A stretch of DNA of 47,210 nucleotides, taken from Thermodesulfobacteriota bacterium (GTDB taxonomy: Bacteria; Desulfobacterota; DSM-4660; Desulfatiglandales; Desulfatiglandaceae). Where the stretch lies: positions 1 to 47,210 of the forward strand of contig JANQDY010000125.1 in assembly GCA_028278625.1 (NCBI GenBank). The letters are read 5' to 3'. This document shows positions 1-10,202 of this stretch, one piece after another. Every line of letters begins with the position of its first letter. Position 1 is the first letter of the stretch. A program made the position numbers and the translations under genes. The notes below the pieces were generated by a model. The model did no database searches. It had not been told where the DNA came from and saw nothing but the letters and a program-made list of their open reading frames with translations.

Positions 1-60
1 TGAACGCCTTTTTGGCCGCCTCAACTGAACAACTTATTAAAATCGCAGCATAATTTTCTT

Positions 61-95
61 GTTTTTTGTTACAGGGTTTTAGGAAATAAGGCACT
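61..95 (+). repeat. 35-bp dispersed repeat, copy A
   Basis: This 35-bp stretch matches 18182-18216 at 31 of 35 positions without gaps. It begins with G plus a run of six T and ends in AGGCACT. It lies 24 bp upstream of the kinase start at 120, and the other copy lies 20 bp upstream of a thioesterase start. Its nature is unknown; it could be a shared regulatory motif or the relic of a small repeat family. No transposase is nearby. Confidence 0.55.
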
Positions 96-119
96 AAAAT
101 TCGCGTTTGGCAAATAATC

Positions 120-2723
120 ATGCATTTTGAAAAAATCATTCTACAGTCAGCGGGATCATTGGCAGTTGCGGTAATTGGGCTGCTTATGGCGATTCTGCAG
201 GTTCTTTTCTTTCTTAAGCAGCGCAACGTAACATGGTATGCGTGGAGTGCGGCCATCTCTTTTTCGGCCTTTCTTTATTCCGTGAGTATTTTCTTCGAAT
301 ACAACACCCCGGCGGGGCCCTTGAACCGAGCGGCCGGACTGCTTGAACTGACGGCCATCATTTTTACCATCCACTCCCTGTACGGTTTCAGCTTTTCCTA
401 CCTTCACATCAGAAGCACCAGATATCATCCCATCGCCGGCATCTTCCACGGACTCCTTATCATCTTCTTGTGGACCACGCCTTATGTGGTGGCGGAGACG
501 TTTGTCTCCTGGCAATTCAAATGGTTGACATCACCGTTCGTTGAACCGGCCCTCGGACCGCTGGGGTTCCTTTTCGTCCTCTATGCGGGGGGTGCCGGTG
601 TCTGCATCATGATCCTGTGGATGAGACGGAAGGGAACAGATCCCAAAAACCGGTTCATCTATCTTGCCGGCATCGGCGTCTGGATTCTGCTGGGACTGCA
701 CGACGGCCTTAACTCCCTGGGGTTTACCACCTTCCAGTATGTAATGGAATACGGATTCCTCGGATTCGCCATGAGCGTCCTTTGGGTGGTTTTCAGAAAT
801 TACCTTGAGATCACTGCCGAGGAAAAATATCGCGTTATCACGGAATTTGCCAATGATTGCATTATGGTGATTCAGGATCGAAAACCGGTATTTGAAAATG
901 CCGCATGTCGCAACCTCCTGGGGAAAGCACTGGCGGATGTCAGACGGAAGGAGTTTTTCGAAATCATCCTTCCCGAACACCGGGAAAAAGTCCTTGAGCG
1001 TTTAAGCGCCCAAAACGGAGGAGAACGGCATCTCAATCCCTATGCATTTCCTGTTTTATGCGGGCAGGGGCAGGAGAAATTTGTGGAAATCGTCTCGAGC
1101 GCCATTCAATACCGGAACAGGCCGGCGGTCCTTGTTGTCATGAGGGATATTACGGAGCGAAAAAAGGCCGAAGAAGCGCTTCGAAAAAGTGAGGAGCGTC
1201 TCAGAATAGCGGGTGCGGCTGCTTATGATTTGATTTACGAATGGGATACGGGCGATGATTCCCTGGAATGGTTTGGAGACGTGGATGCTTTTCTGGGGTA
1301 TCAAAAAGGTGAGATATTACGGAATATCGAGGGGTGGCTTTCATTGATCCACCCGGATGATAGGGAAACGCTTCGAGAAGCGGTGGCACTCCACCGAACA
1401 TCGGGCCATCCCATCGAATATGAGTATCGCATACGACATCATGACGGCACCTACCGATACTGGAAGGACCATGCCTTAGCCCAGTTGGACGAAGGGGGGC
1501 GCCCATACCGCTGGGTCGGGGTGTGCACGGATGTGACGGAAACCCGATTGGCCGAAGAGAGTCTGAGGGAGACCGAAGAGAAACTGGCGCGGTCCCGGAA
1601 AATGGAATCCCTGGGGATTCTGGCGGGAGGTGTTGCCCACGACCTGAACAATGTGCTGTCGGGGATTGTCACATACCCGGAATTGATTCTGCTGCATTTG
1701 GATGAGGAGAGCGAATTAAGAGGGCCGGTGCAGGAAATAAAAGAGGCGGGCCATCGGGCCGCGGCCGTCGTGGATGACCTGCTTACGGTGGCAAGGGGCA
1801 TCGCCATTTCGAAAGTACCCATTAATTTGAACAACGTAATTCATGATTACCTCAATTCTCCGGAATTCAAAAAGATCCAAAATTTTCATCCAAAGGTTTT
1901 CGTGAAGCCTCGGCTTCATGAATCTCTGATGAACGTGAACGGCTCCCCGGTGCACCTGATGAAAGCGGTGATGAACCTGGTCATCAATGCCGCGGAGGCC
2001 ATGTCAGAGGGGGGTAACATCACTTTAAGTACCATGAACCGAACCCTCGATTCACCCATCAGGGGATACGATGATGTGGAAACGGGCGCTTACGCCGTTC
2101 TTTCGGTATCAGACGACGGTTCGGGAATTCCACAGGATGATCTGGACCGAATATTCGAACCTTTCTACACAAAGAAGGTCATGGGCCGAAGCGGCACCGG
2201 ACTGGGCCTGGCGGTTGTCTGGAACACGGTCCAGATTCATGAAGGGTACATCGACGTCATAACCGGGGATGCGGGAACCACCTTCGAACTCTATTTTCCC
2301 ATTACCACCGAAGAGGTGCGGCCCGAGGAATCACCATTGACACTGGCGGATTATTGCGGGCATGGGGAAACAGTGCTTGTTGTGGATGACATTCAAAGCC
2401 AGCGCGATGTGTGCTGCGTGCTGCTGAAAGCGTTGGGATACGTGCCCACGGCAGTCTCAAGCGGTGAAGAAGCGATCGGTTATCTGAAGAAGAACCGGGC
2501 GGACGTGCTATTACTGGACATGATCATGGCCCCGGGGCTTGGGGGTCTCGAGACCTACAAAAAGATCCTTGAAATGCATCCCCGGCAAAAGGCGGTTATC
2601 ATCAGCGGGTTCTCGGAAACGGAGGATGTGAAAGCCGTCCAAAGGCTGGGTGCCGGAGAATACCTCAAGAAGCCGATCACCCTTGAAAGACTGGGGATGG
2701 CCATCAAAGCGCAACTGTTGTAG
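120..2723 (+). CDS. Membrane hybrid histidine kinase (7TM-PAS-PAS-HisKA-HATPase-REC)
   Basis: This is an 867-residue sensor kinase. About seven hydrophobic segments fill residues 10-225 and resemble the 7TM N-terminal region found in some histidine kinases. Two PAS domains follow (about 230-345 and 360-475), the second ending in the usual C-terminal PAS boundary. The dimerisation domain carries the phospho-acceptor His507 in VAHDLNN. The ATPase domain has an N-box (NLVINAAEA) and G-boxes (DDGSGIP, GTGLGL). A C-terminal receiver carries Asp800 in LLLDMIM. It probably autophosphorylates on His507 and passes phosphate to its own receiver and then to the Hpt protein at 6412. No Shine-Dalgarno is obvious before the ATG, so the start is the least certain point. 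A rhodanese gene and two more kinases follow on the same strand. The signal sensed is unknown. Confidence 0.9.
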   Translation: MHFEKIILQSAGSLAVAVIGLLMAILQVLFFLKQRNVTWYAWSAAISFSAFLYSVSIFFEYNTPAGPLNRAAGLLELTAIIFTIHSLYGFSFSYLHIRSTRYHPIAGIFHGLLIIFLWTTPYVVAETFVSWQFKWLTSPFVEPALGPLGFLFVLYAGGAGVCIMILWMRRKGTDPKNRFIYLAGIGVWILLGLHDGLNSLGFTTFQYVMEYGFLGFAMSVLWVVFRNYLEITAEEKYRVITEFANDCIMVIQDRKPVFENAACRNLLGKALADVRRKEFFEIILPEHREKVLERLSAQNGGERHLNPYAFPVLCGQGQEKFVEIVSSAIQYRNRPAVLVVMRDITERKKAEEALRKSEERLRIAGAAAYDLIYEWDTGDDSLEWFGDVDAFLGYQKGEILRNIEGWLSLIHPDDRETLREAVALHRTSGHPIEYEYRIRHHDGTYRYWKDHALAQLDEGGRPYRWVGVCTDVTETRLAEESLRETEEKLARSRKMESLGILAGGVAHDLNNVLSGIVTYPELILLHLDEESELRGPVQEIKEAGHRAAAVVDDLLTVARGIAISKVPINLNNVIHDYLNSPEFKKIQNFHPKVFVKPRLHESLMNVNGSPVHLMKAVMNLVINAAEAMSEGGNITLSTMNRTLDSPIRGYDDVETGAYAVLSVSDDGSGIPQDDLDRIFEPFYTKKVMGRSGTGLGLAVVWNTVQIHEGYIDVITGDAGTTFELYFPITTEEVRPEESPLTLADYCGHGETVLVVDDIQSQRDVCCVLLKALGYVPTAVSSGEEAIGYLKKNRADVLLLDMIMAPGLGGLETYKKILEMHPRQKAVIISGFSETEDVKAVQRLGAGEYLKKPITLERLGMAIKAQLL

Positions 2724-2768
2724 CCAATATAGGGGTCTCGGGGAAACCGCCAAAGGATGGAGGAAAAG

Positions 2769-3617
2769 ATGGCGCGCAAAGGGTTTTTCATATCATTGAT
2801 GCTGTGGATTTGTTTTATTTTCGGCGGAATGTCGACCGTTAGGGCCGCAGAGCCTGAAAAGTGGAAAGAGATCTCGGCGCCCGAAGTGAAGAGCATGATT
2901 GAAAGTGGTGATGCGGTGGTGGTTCACGTTCTGAGTGAAATCGAATACAATATGCAGCACATCACCGGTTCCATCAATATCCCCATCATAAATGTCCCAA
3001 CAAGTGACAAACTGCCCAGGGACAAAAACACGCCCTTGATCTTTTACTGTATGGGTAAAAGGTGACCGTATAACATCCGGGCCGCAAGGATTGCGGTCAA
3101 AAAAGGATATCAGAACGTCTACGCCTTTGTGGGGGGAATCCCGGAATGGCGGCGTTTCAATTACCCAATGACCATTAACAAGAATTGGCAGGCGGTTAGA
3201 GTCAAACGGATCAGTCCCAAGAAGCTCGAAAAAATGCTCGCGACGGAAGACATCTATGTGTTGGACGTAAGACCCCTCAATTTCAAGAAAAACACATCCT
3301 TTATCAAGGGTTCCCATCTGCTTCCGTTGCTTTTCCTGGAAGATCGCTATAAAGAAATCCCGAAAGGGCGTCCCATCGTCCTTACCGATTGGGCCATGAA
3401 ACAATCACCGGTTGCCGCCAAATTCCTCACCACAAAGGGATATAATGTCCTGGGCGTTTTAAGGGGCGGTTTGGAGCGGTGGGAGGCGGATCATCTCCCC
3501 GTTGAACAGCGGGAGCCCACCATGGAAGCTGGACCCCTGAGTGGCTGGGATTCGGGCTGGCATTTGAAACATGGGGCCATGCCGGGGGAGGGGTTTTCTT
3601 TGGGAGTGACCACTTGA
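2769..3617 (+). CDS. Periplasmic tandem-rhodanese protein, probable selenoprotein (in-frame UGA)
   Basis: Read through the UGA at 3063-3065, the frame gives a 282-residue exported protein with two rhodanese domains. ATG 2769 is chosen over ATG 2757 because GGAGG (2759-2763) lies 5 nt upstream. Residues 1-26 form a signal peptide ending in VRA. Domain 1 has Cys94 at the rhodanese active-site position, in YCMGKR, followed directly by UGA as codon 99. The sequence after UGA is continuous rhodanese ([15 protein letters not shown]). Related proteins often have a second Cys at +5 (C-x4-C), which is where the UGA falls, so selenocysteine is the simplest reading. Domain 2 (about 155-265) has TDWAMKQS in its active-site loop and no Cys, so it is probably non-catalytic. 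The stop overlaps the next kinase gene, suggesting translational coupling and a role in periplasmic sulfur or redox sensing. The alternative is a nonsense mutation giving two fragments (to 3065, and from about 3129). Confidence 0.75.
3080..3098 (+). promoter_or_regulatory. Candidate bacterial SECIS hairpin
   Basis: The stem is CCGCAA (3082-3087) with TTGCGG (3091-3096), extended by a G-U pair (3081/3097) and a G-C pair (3080/3098). The apical loop is GGA (3088-3090). The loop begins 22 nt after the UGA, within the range known for bacterial SECIS elements, which act inside the coding region just after UGA and favour a G early in the loop. A competing pairing, TGACCG (3063-3068) with CGGTCA (3094-3099), is also perfect. 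I see no clear bulged U, so structure prediction is needed. Confidence 0.55.
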
Positions 3618-6415
3618 TCCCCACCCATATGCCAACGGAAAACGGTGGTTCAAGGAACGCCATCATCAACAGGATCGTGCTGCTGTTCTGTTTGCTCATG
3701 GCGGCGTTGATTTGCACGGGCGTCTATTCGACGGTGGTGGAAAACCGGCGGGCCAGGCGGGATGTCTCCCGTGAATTGGCCAAAATCCTTGAAATTGCTA
3801 AATCCGTCCAGAACAGCGAAATCGACAAGCTGAACATTATCTCCAGCGTTGTCCGGGAACAGAATCAGAAATTTTCAGATTTCCTCGACTACGAAAGGAC
3901 CGGCTCCATCACCGGCATGATCAATACCATCAGCCACATGCACGACCTGGATCTGGTCCTTTTTTTTGACGAAGACGGTGAACTGCTGACCTCCAGCCGG
4001 ACCGGGACACGCATTGAGGAACCGGGTCAGTATGTATCTCTTTTGGGCAACGGTGAGGAACGGGTGGGGCTGGACGCCGTCCCCGCGGAGGTCATTCATG
4101 AGCAGCTTCCCAAAAGGGTCCGATTCCCGCATCAGAAAGTGTTTCCCGCTTTCAAATCACTGGTCCGTATTCTGAATGATACGGGTGATATCTACGGCTT
4201 TGTGATTCTTCTCAAGCTGATCAGCGGAAATCAAGCCCTTGTGGATCGCATGAAGAGCATCACCGGCGGGCAGATCATCTATTTTGATGAACACGGTAAT
4301 AGCATCGTGAGCAGCCTGCCGGGATTGACAGTACCCGAGCCGGTGAAATCGGAGATCACCCTGGGAGATGCCTCCTATCTCACCGCATCCCAAGATCTGC
4401 GCGGTATTGGGGAAGCGCCCATCGGAAAGCTCACGGTGGCCATGAATGAAGAGCCGTTTCTGAAAAAACGGTTGTATCAGATAACATTCAATCTCATACC
4501 ATTTCTGATTTCCTTTACCATCTGTCTGATTCTCTTTTTTATTTTAAAGGCACGGGTCTTCGACAAGATCAGCCGATTGATCAGGGCGTTGATCGGGGTT
4601 TCCGAAGGGCAAGGGGATTTAAGCATCAGGCTGAAGATTCCCCGGAAGAAGATGGTCGCCGGCAACCTGGATGAGGTTGAAAAGATGTGTCTCAATTTCA
4701 ACCACATGATGGATAAACTGGAGACCACTTACAACCAACTGACCCAGGCCCAGAAGGAGGCGGAAAAAGCAAATCACGCAAAAAGTGCCTTTCTGGCCAA
4801 CATGAGCCATGAAATTCGAACTCCCATGAATGCGGTCATCGGCTTTTCCGAAGTATTGCTTGAAGGTCACCTGACAGAGGATCAGCGGGATTGCGCGACA
4901 GCCATTCAACGAAGCGGGGATTCCCTCCTTTCCCTCATCAATGACATTTTGGATTTTTCCAAAATCGAGGCGGGTCAGCTCGATTTCGAGGCCATGGATT
5001 TTGATCCGGAGCTTCTGGCCTATGATGTGTGCGACATGATTCGGCCCCGTATTGAAGGAAAATCCGTTGAAGTGCTGTGCCACATCAGTGATGACGTGCC
5101 GTCTTATGTAAAGGGAGATCCGGGCCGGGTGCGTCAGGTTTTAACCAACCTGATGTCCAATGCCGCCAAGTTCACGGAACGGGGCGAAGTGGCGCTGACG
5201 CTTGGGATTGATCAGGAGGAGGAAGACCGTATCAAACTCCATGCGACGATTCGGGATACCGGTATCGGCATTGCCCGGGAAAAACTGGAAACCATATTCG
5301 AGCCGTTCAGCCAGGCGGACGGGTCCACCACGCGGAAATACGGAGGCACGGGGCTCGGGCTTTCCATATGCAGAAGAATTGCGGGCCTGATGGGAGGTGA
5401 CGCCTGGGCGGAAAGCCCGGGGAATGATGGTGATGGAAGTCTTTTTCATTTCACCGCGTGGCTTTTAAAATCAACGGTCAAAGAACCTGAGCCACGGCAT
5501 TCCCTTTCCCTGGCCGGTAAGAAAGTTCTGGTAGTGGATGACAACAGGAACAACCGGGATCTTCTTTTTCGTGATCTCAGTAAGGCAGGCATGCACGTGG
5601 TGGCTGTGGACAGCGGTGCCAACGCCCTTCCGGCCCTGCGGCAAGCGTTGAAATCCCTTGACCCTTTTGATGCATGCATTTGTGATATTCAAATGCCCCA
5701 CATGAGCGGATATGCCGTAGCGCGATCCATAAGGCGGGAGAAAGGGGCCTTCAAGGCTCAGGAACGCCCCATTTCCCGTTTGCCGCTGATCTCCCTCTCC
5801 TCCCTCATGGCCGGGGAAGCCAAAAAATGCAAAGAGGCCGGCTTTGACGGATTTCTATGCAAACCGGTGCGAAAACTGAAACTCCTTGAGATGTTGGAGA
5901 GGGTCATCGAGGGGCGGTCGGCTTCGATCACGGACACGCGACCCATACTGACGCAGTATTCGGTCCGGGAGGAAGAGAAACACTCCGTGCGAATCCTTTT
6001 GGCTGAAGACAACCCCTTCAACCAGAAGCTGGCGAAATTGATGTTGTCCAAAGCGGGTTATTCCGTTAGTGTGGCCAACAATGGGATGGAAGCGGTTGAA
6101 CGGTTCATGGCTGGGGATGGCAGGTTGGACCTGATCCTCATGGACGTCCAAATGCCCGGGATGGACGGCCTTGAGGCCACAAGACGAATTCGAAAGCTGG
6201 AGTCTGAGGCTAAAATCGCCCATGAGACGTCACATGGAGAGAACGGGTCCGTGAGGGGGCGCATTCCCATCGTGGCCATGACGGCTCACGCCATGAAAGG
6301 GGATCGTGAGAAATGTATTGAAGCGGGCATGGATGATTACTTGACCAAACCCATCAAGCGGGAAAGAGTCTTCGAAATGTTGAAGGAATGGGTATTTAAA
6401 AGGGAGATCCAATGA
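3614..6415 (+). CDS. Hybrid histidine kinase with periplasmic Cache-like sensor and two receivers
   Basis: This is a 933-residue membrane kinase. TTG 3614 is taken as the start because GGGAG (3602-3606) lies 7 nt upstream and the start overlaps the rhodanese stop; ATG 3629 is the alternative. TM1 is at about residues 15-38, an extracytoplasmic sensor region resembling double-Cache domains spans about 40-285, TM2 is at about 290-312, and a HAMP follows. The HisKA motif [11 protein letters not shown] carries His399. The ATPase domain has DTGIGI and [11 protein letters not shown]. Two receivers follow, with Asp691 (CDIQMP) and Asp844 (MDVQMP). The layout is that of BarA/EvgS-type phosphorelay kinases, but with the Hpt split off into the next gene (ATGA overlap). 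The rhodanese immediately upstream may supply or modify the periplasmic signal; that is inference. Confidence 0.9.
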   Translation: MIPTHMPTENGGSRNAIINRIVLLFCLLMAALICTGVYSTVVENRRARRDVSRELAKILEIAKSVQNSEIDKLNIISSVVREQNQKFSDFLDYERTGSITGMINTISHMHDLDLVLFFDEDGELLTSSRTGTRIEEPGQYVSLLGNGEERVGLDAVPAEVIHEQLPKRVRFPHQKVFPAFKSLVRILNDTGDIYGFVILLKLISGNQALVDRMKSITGGQIIYFDEHGNSIVSSLPGLTVPEPVKSEITLGDASYLTASQDLRGIGEAPIGKLTVAMNEEPFLKKRLYQITFNLIPFLISFTICLILFFILKARVFDKISRLIRALIGVSEGQGDLSIRLKIPRKKMVAGNLDEVEKMCLNFNHMMDKLETTYNQLTQAQKEAEKANHAKSAFLANMSHEIRTPMNAVIGFSEVLLEGHLTEDQRDCATAIQRSGDSLLSLINDILDFSKIEAGQLDFEAMDFDPELLAYDVCDMIRPRIEGKSVEVLCHISDDVPSYVKGDPGRVRQVLTNLMSNAAKFTERGEVALTLGIDQEEEDRIKLHATIRDTGIGIAREKLETIFEPFSQADGSTTRKYGGTGLGLSICRRIAGLMGGDAWAESPGNDGDGSLFHFTAWLLKSTVKEPEPRHSLSLAGKKVLVVDDNRNNRDLLFRDLSKAGMHVVAVDSGANALPALRQALKSLDPFDACICDIQMPHMSGYAVARSIRREKGAFKAQERPISRLPLISLSSLMAGEAKKCKEAGFDGFLCKPVRKLKLLEMLERVIEGRSASITDTRPILTQYSVREEEKHSVRILLAEDNPFNQKLAKLMLSKAGYSVSVANNGMEAVERFMAGDGRLDLILMDVQMPGMDGLEATRRIRKLESEAKIAHETSHGENGSVRGRIPIVAMTAHAMKGDREKCIEAGMDDYLTKPIKRERVFEMLKEWVFKREIQ

Positions 6416-6726
6416 AACTGGATGATTTACAGAAAATGGGATTTGACAAAGACGAATATGTGGAACTGATAACGCTCTTTGTTGAGACCGGCCTGTCGGA
6501 TGTCTCAGAAATAGAGAAAGCCCTTAAAAGCGAAAATCTTGAAGGAGCGGCTGCGGCGGCCCATTCTCTGAAAGGGGCGGCAGATAGCTTCGGGGAGCGT
6601 GAACTCTTTGAGATTGCGAAAGATATTCAGGAACGTATTCGAAGCGGCAGCAGCGAAGGCGTTCTAGAATCCCTGTCGGTCATGAAATCGCACCTTGAAT
6701 CAGTTAATGATAGAATAGAAGGATGA
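6412..6726 (+). CDS. Histidine phosphotransfer (Hpt) protein
   Basis: This 104-residue single-domain Hpt protein has phospho-acceptor His51 in [10 protein letters not shown], the canonical Hpt motif on a four-helix bundle. Its start overlaps the stop of the preceding hybrid kinase (ATGA at 6412-6415), so the two are translationally coupled. It most likely shuttles phosphate from the receivers of the preceding kinase to another receiver, plausibly those of the soluble kinase at 6744. No DNA-binding response regulator is encoded in this block, so the final output is elsewhere or is not transcriptional. Confidence 0.9.
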   Translation: MKLDDLQKMGFDKDEYVELITLFVETGLSDVSEIEKALKSENLEGAAAAAHSLKGAADSFGERELFEIAKDIQERIRSGSSEGVLESLSVMKSHLESVNDRIEG

Positions 6727-6743
6727 AATGAGGAGTGGTTCTC

Positions 6744-8678
6744 ATGAAAAGAAGCGTCCTGGTGGTGGACAACCATCCGGCCATGTTGAAATTCGCATCC
6801 AGACTGCTGGATAAGAAGGGGTTCGAGGTCTGGACGGCGGAAAACGGTCTGTCAGCGCTCGATATCCTGAAACACCGGACACCCGATGTGGTGTTTATTG
6901 ACCTGGTTATGCCCAACATTCCGGGGGAAAAGCTTTGCCGGATGATTCGAAGCATGCCGAAAACCCGCCGCGTGCCCATCATTATTCTATCGGCCATTGC
7001 CGCCGAGGAAGAGGTTGATTTCAGGGCACTGGGCGCTGACGGGTGTATCGCCAAAGGGCCTTTCGATAAGATGGCCTCTAATATCCTGGCGGCGCTGAAG
7101 CGGTTGGAGAGTCCGCAAATCCCGGATACAACCCATGGGATTCTGGGGTGTGAGGATGTGGACCGGCGTGAAATCACCCGGGAGTTGCTCTTTTCAAGAC
7201 GACATCTGGAAGTGATTCTGGATCACATGCGGGAGGGCCTCCTGGAACTGACCGATGATGCAAGGGTGGTTTCGGCGAACGCCGCGGCCATATCGATTTT
7301 GGGAACGCCTGAAGAGCAGATGCTGGGAGATTTCTTCATAAATCGTTTCTCCGGCGGGGAGCGACGGAAAATCGGCCAGATGATGGAAATGATGGCGGGT
7401 GGGGATGGAGAAAACAACAATGAGCGGCTCATTACCATAAGCGGAAGACAGGTATTTGTCAGGATGTTTCGGATTCAAGACGGGCGTGAGAGGTCAATGG
7501 CAGTGATCTTAAACGATGTGACCGAAAAAAAAGAAATCGAAGCCCAACTGTTTCAGGCCGAAAAAATGAAGGCCATCGGAACCCTGGCAGGCGGTATTGC
7601 TCATGATTTCAATAATCTGCTTATGGCGATACAGGGTAACGCCGCATTGTTGCGCATTCAAAAAAAGCCGGAAGAACCGGATGCCGAAAAACTTGGAAAA
7701 ATCGAAGAATATGTGGCCAAAGGCGCGGATCTGACGCGGCAGTTGCTGGGATTTGCCAGAAAAGGGAGATACGAACTGAAAGCCGTCAACCTGAACCAGG
7801 TCATCGAATCCAGCTTGAATGTGTTCGGGCGCGCCCGAAAAGAGCTCTTTATAAATGTACACTATGAAGAGCGGCCCTGGTTGGTATTGGCAGATCCGGG
7901 ACAGATGGAACAGGTGTTCATGAATCTCTTTATCAATGCGTCCCAGGCCATGCCTGACGGCGGAGAACTGAGTATTGAAACGCGAAATGTGCGGCTGGGA
8001 AAGGAACAGGCAAAACGGCTGGAACTGGGTCCGGGAAGATATGTGAGCGCATGCGTTACAGACAGCGGGACCGGGGTGGCTGTGGAAACGCAGGACCATA
8101 TTTTTGAGCCATTTTTCACCACCAAAGAGGTGGGAGAGGGTGCCGGCTTAGGCCTCGCCTCCGTTTACGGCATCATCAAGGATCACAAAGGGGCCATTGA
8201 TGTGAAAAGCCGGGTTGACGAGGGAAGCACCTTCCGCATATTTCTACCGGTATCAGAATTCCGTGTACGGGCAACGGCGGATGCGCTGCCGGAAAAAAGG
8301 TCCCTTGGAAACACGGAGACAATACTGCTGGTGGATGACGAAGACATGATCCTGGAAACCGCCGGTCAAATGCTGGTAGAGCTTGGCTACAGGCCGCTAT
8401 TTGCGAGAAACGGCAAAGAGGCTTTGAACATCCTGGAGCAAAGGGGGCACGTCGTTGACCTTGTTATCCTCGATATGATCATGCCAGGCATGGACGGGAG
8501 GCAGACGTTTGCGCAACTCAAGGAAAAGCATCCTGAAACAAAGATATTGTTTACAAGCGGTTACGACTTGGAGGAGAAGGTAGCGGAATTGCTACAGCGG
8601 AATTCAGGAGGATTCATTCAAAAACCCTATGATATTGGCAAGTTTTCCCGAAAAATCAGGGAACTTCTGGATGCCTGA
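6744..8678 (+). CDS. Soluble hybrid histidine kinase (REC-PAS-HisKA-HATPase-REC)
   Basis: This is a 644-residue cytoplasmic protein from ATG 6744, which has AGGAG (6731-6735) 8 nt upstream; GTG 6735 is an in-frame alternative. The N-terminal receiver (about 1-118) has Asp53 in FIDLVMP. A PAS domain lies at about 150-258. The HisKA carries His287 in GGIAHDFNN. The ATPase domain has [15 protein letters not shown] and [11 protein letters not shown]. The C-terminal receiver (about 525-644) has Asp577 in [12 protein letters not shown] kinase with a receiver at each end and no membrane segment suits the middle of a phosphorelay: the first receiver can take phosphate from the upstream Hpt and control kinase activity. 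It is the last gene of the block. Confidence 0.9.
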   Translation: MKRSVLVVDNHPAMLKFASRLLDKKGFEVWTAENGLSALDILKHRTPDVVFIDLVMPNIPGEKLCRMIRSMPKTRRVPIIILSAIAAEEEVDFRALGADGCIAKGPFDKMASNILAALKRLESPQIPDTTHGILGCEDVDRREITRELLFSRRHLEVILDHMREGLLELTDDARVVSANAAAISILGTPEEQMLGDFFINRFSGGERRKIGQMMEMMAGGDGENNNERLITISGRQVFVRMFRIQDGRERSMAVILNDVTEKKEIEAQLFQAEKMKAIGTLAGGIAHDFNNLLMAIQGNAALLRIQKKPEEPDAEKLGKIEEYVAKGADLTRQLLGFARKGRYELKAVNLNQVIESSLNVFGRARKELFINVHYEERPWLVLADPGQMEQVFMNLFINASQAMPDGGELSIETRNVRLGKEQAKRLELGPGRYVSACVTDSGTGVAVETQDHIFEPFFTTKEVGEGAGLGLASVYGIIKDHKGAIDVKSRVDEGSTFRIFLPVSEFRVRATADALPEKRSLGNTETILLVDDEDMILETAGQMLVELGYRPLFARNGKEALNILEQRGHVVDLVILDMIMPGMDGRQTFAQLKEKHPETKILFTSGYDLEEKVAELLQRNSGGFIQKPYDIGKFSRKIRELLDA

Positions 8679-8696
8679 AAAGGGGCGATGAATATC

Positions 8697-9152
8697 TCAG
8701 GATCCCGCGCTTTTGCGGCCGATGAATTGGTAATAGGGAACCTTTGCATCCCCCTGTAGAAATTCCCCAGTCGCTCGGAATGGGTTCCGCCTCTGCCCCC
8801 ACGCGCCAAGTGATAGAGGGTTTTCATATCCTGGGCAAGGTTCATTTCTTTCATCACGCTGCGGCCATGTCCGCAATGTAGAAACTGCCGTAGCTCCCAC
8901 CCGATCCAGTGCATGGAGCCTCTCGGCCAGTTTCGATTGGAAGGTGCTCTGTTTGCGGCGGCCCGTGAAATAGCCCGTATGCTGGTCCCAGTAGGCACGC
9001 GCTTCAGGGGTGAGGGCGGGGCGCAGGGTTTTGAAATAGACTTTGGGAAAGCTCGGTAATCGCCCCCGGCCGAAAATACTGAAAAAACCGTCGTACTCCA
9101 AATGGCGAATGGCAGCGATTTCCGGGAGGATTAGGAAGGGATTGGTTTTGCG
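8697..9152 (-). pseudogene. Degraded gene fragment, possibly DUF3419/BtaA-like
   Basis: This 474-bp gap between the kinase and the membrane protein holds no intact gene. On the minus strand an open stretch starts directly after the stop of the upstream gene. It contains EIAAIRHLEYDGFFSIFGRG followed by LRPALTPEARAYWD. This pattern (AIR-x-LDY, FG-x-G, LRPxLxPEARAYWD) recalls from memory the DUF3419 family, which includes BtaA-type aminocarboxypropyl transferases. It lacks the N-terminal SAM-binding part and an obvious start, and the downstream portion loses resemblance across several frames. I read it as a truncated, decaying gene. The family call is tentative, and a short lineage-specific gene remains possible. 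Confidence 0.35.
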
Positions 9153-10043
9153 TTACGGCTCCCGTAACATGGGAATGAGCAGCAGTATCCCCGTGATGAG
9201 ACAGACCCCCAGTGAAAGCATCCAAGCGATTTTCCGGGAAAAAAACCTTCCCAAAAAGAGAAAGGCGAGTGAGTACCATAGCATATAGAGGGTGACCGGA
9301 AAGCCGATCAGTAATGAATAGAACGTGAACCGACGGAAGAAGTGATGATGTTCGGCCAAAATTGAATACTTCTTCATGACCGCTTCGGCATATGGGGAGT
9401 ATTGGTAGTAAAAGTCCACAATCCCCTGGCCCAGTGGATTATTAAGGAGCAGACGATCCCGAATGTTGATGAATAGATCCTCTGTCATTTGGGGGACCCA
9501 CAAAAATCCCAGCAAAGCCAGGCAGAGGACTTGGATGATTCCTTTTTGCAGGCCTTTTTTGCGGTTTTCCCGGGGCATCCACAGAAGTGTTCCCGCAAAG
9601 ACCACCGGCGGGATTAGGATGAAATAGAGGGATTCAAAGGGTGAAAAGCCCTTCAAATTGACGGCTGCCAGAAACGCCATTAACAAGAAGATCAAGAAGA
9701 ACAGAAATGTCGGATTTCTGCGAAACATACGATCCCAGATCCAAGCGGCGGCAAAAGAAAAGAGAGAGATGCCCGCGCCGGTGGTGAGCGTAAAGAAGAG
9801 ACCGCCGCAAAGGGCCGTGGATAGCTGCTGAAGGGCGGGAACCATCTGTTCATTGGGTATCTTGTTAAGACCCGCCTTCTGAATTCCTGTGAGCGTCCGG
9901 TGCAGGGAGATGTTGTCGTAATAGACCTGAGCGGTGGCGATGATCTGCGCACACAAAAGACCCAGGATGATGGGGATGGCGGGGTAGCAGCCTTTCCCGT
10001 TTATGTGGGGTGAATTCATGATAATGTGCATCCTTTTGACCAT
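9153..10043 (-). CDS. Polytopic membrane protein of unknown function
   Basis: This 296-residue protein has about six hydrophobic segments, at roughly 20-42, 82-104, 110-130, 138-155, 172-188, 240-262 and 268-292. A soluble loop between the first two carries a conserved-looking stretch (IQKAGLNKIPNEQMVPALQQL), and a second loop (about 190-235) is rich in aromatic residues. I do not recognise the family. The start is uncertain: ATG 10043 has no good ribosome site, while ATG 10019 (MNSPHINGKG) has AAAAGGA about 10 nt upstream. It is divergent from the SLC13-type transporter at 10203, with a dyad between them. No function is proposed. Confidence 0.75.
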   Translation of the reverse strand: MVKRMHIIMNSPHINGKGCYPAIPIILGLLCAQIIATAQVYYDNISLHRTLTGIQKAGLNKIPNEQMVPALQQLSTALCGGLFFTLTTGAGISLFSFAAAWIWDRMFRRNPTFLFFLIFLLMAFLAAVNLKGFSPFESLYFILIPPVVFAGTLLWMPRENRKKGLQKGIIQVLCLALLGFLWVPQMTEDLFINIRDRLLLNNPLGQGIVDFYYQYSPYAEAVMKKYSILAEHHHFFRRFTFYSLLIGFPVTLYMLWYSLAFLFLGRFFSRKIAWMLSLGVCLITGILLLIPMLREP

Positions 10044-10085
10044 GAAGTATAGGCGACTTAGGGTGGCGTATCAAGCAGGGGCCGG

Positions 10086-10114
10086 TGACCCGGTGTCATA
10101 ATCCGCCCGGGTCA
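10086..10114. promoter_or_regulatory. Inverted repeat in divergent intergenic region
   Basis: TGACCCGG (10086-10093) and CCGGGTCA (10107-10114) are perfect 8-bp arms with a 13-nt spacer, between the divergent membrane protein and the transporter. It could be an operator or a hairpin in a leader. No regulator gene is adjacent. Confidence 0.35.
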
Positions 10115-10202
10115 GCCATGAAAGACACAACAATACTTGATGAATTGCCGCGATTCCGATATATCCATGAACCAGTTTAGGGGATGAACGGGGTTTATCG
10201 TT

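Noticed and set aside
2793..3404. 203-residue minus-strand frame opposite the rhodanese gene
   Set aside because: It is a shadow of the real coding strand; the plus strand has clear rhodanese motifs, a signal peptide and a ribosome site.
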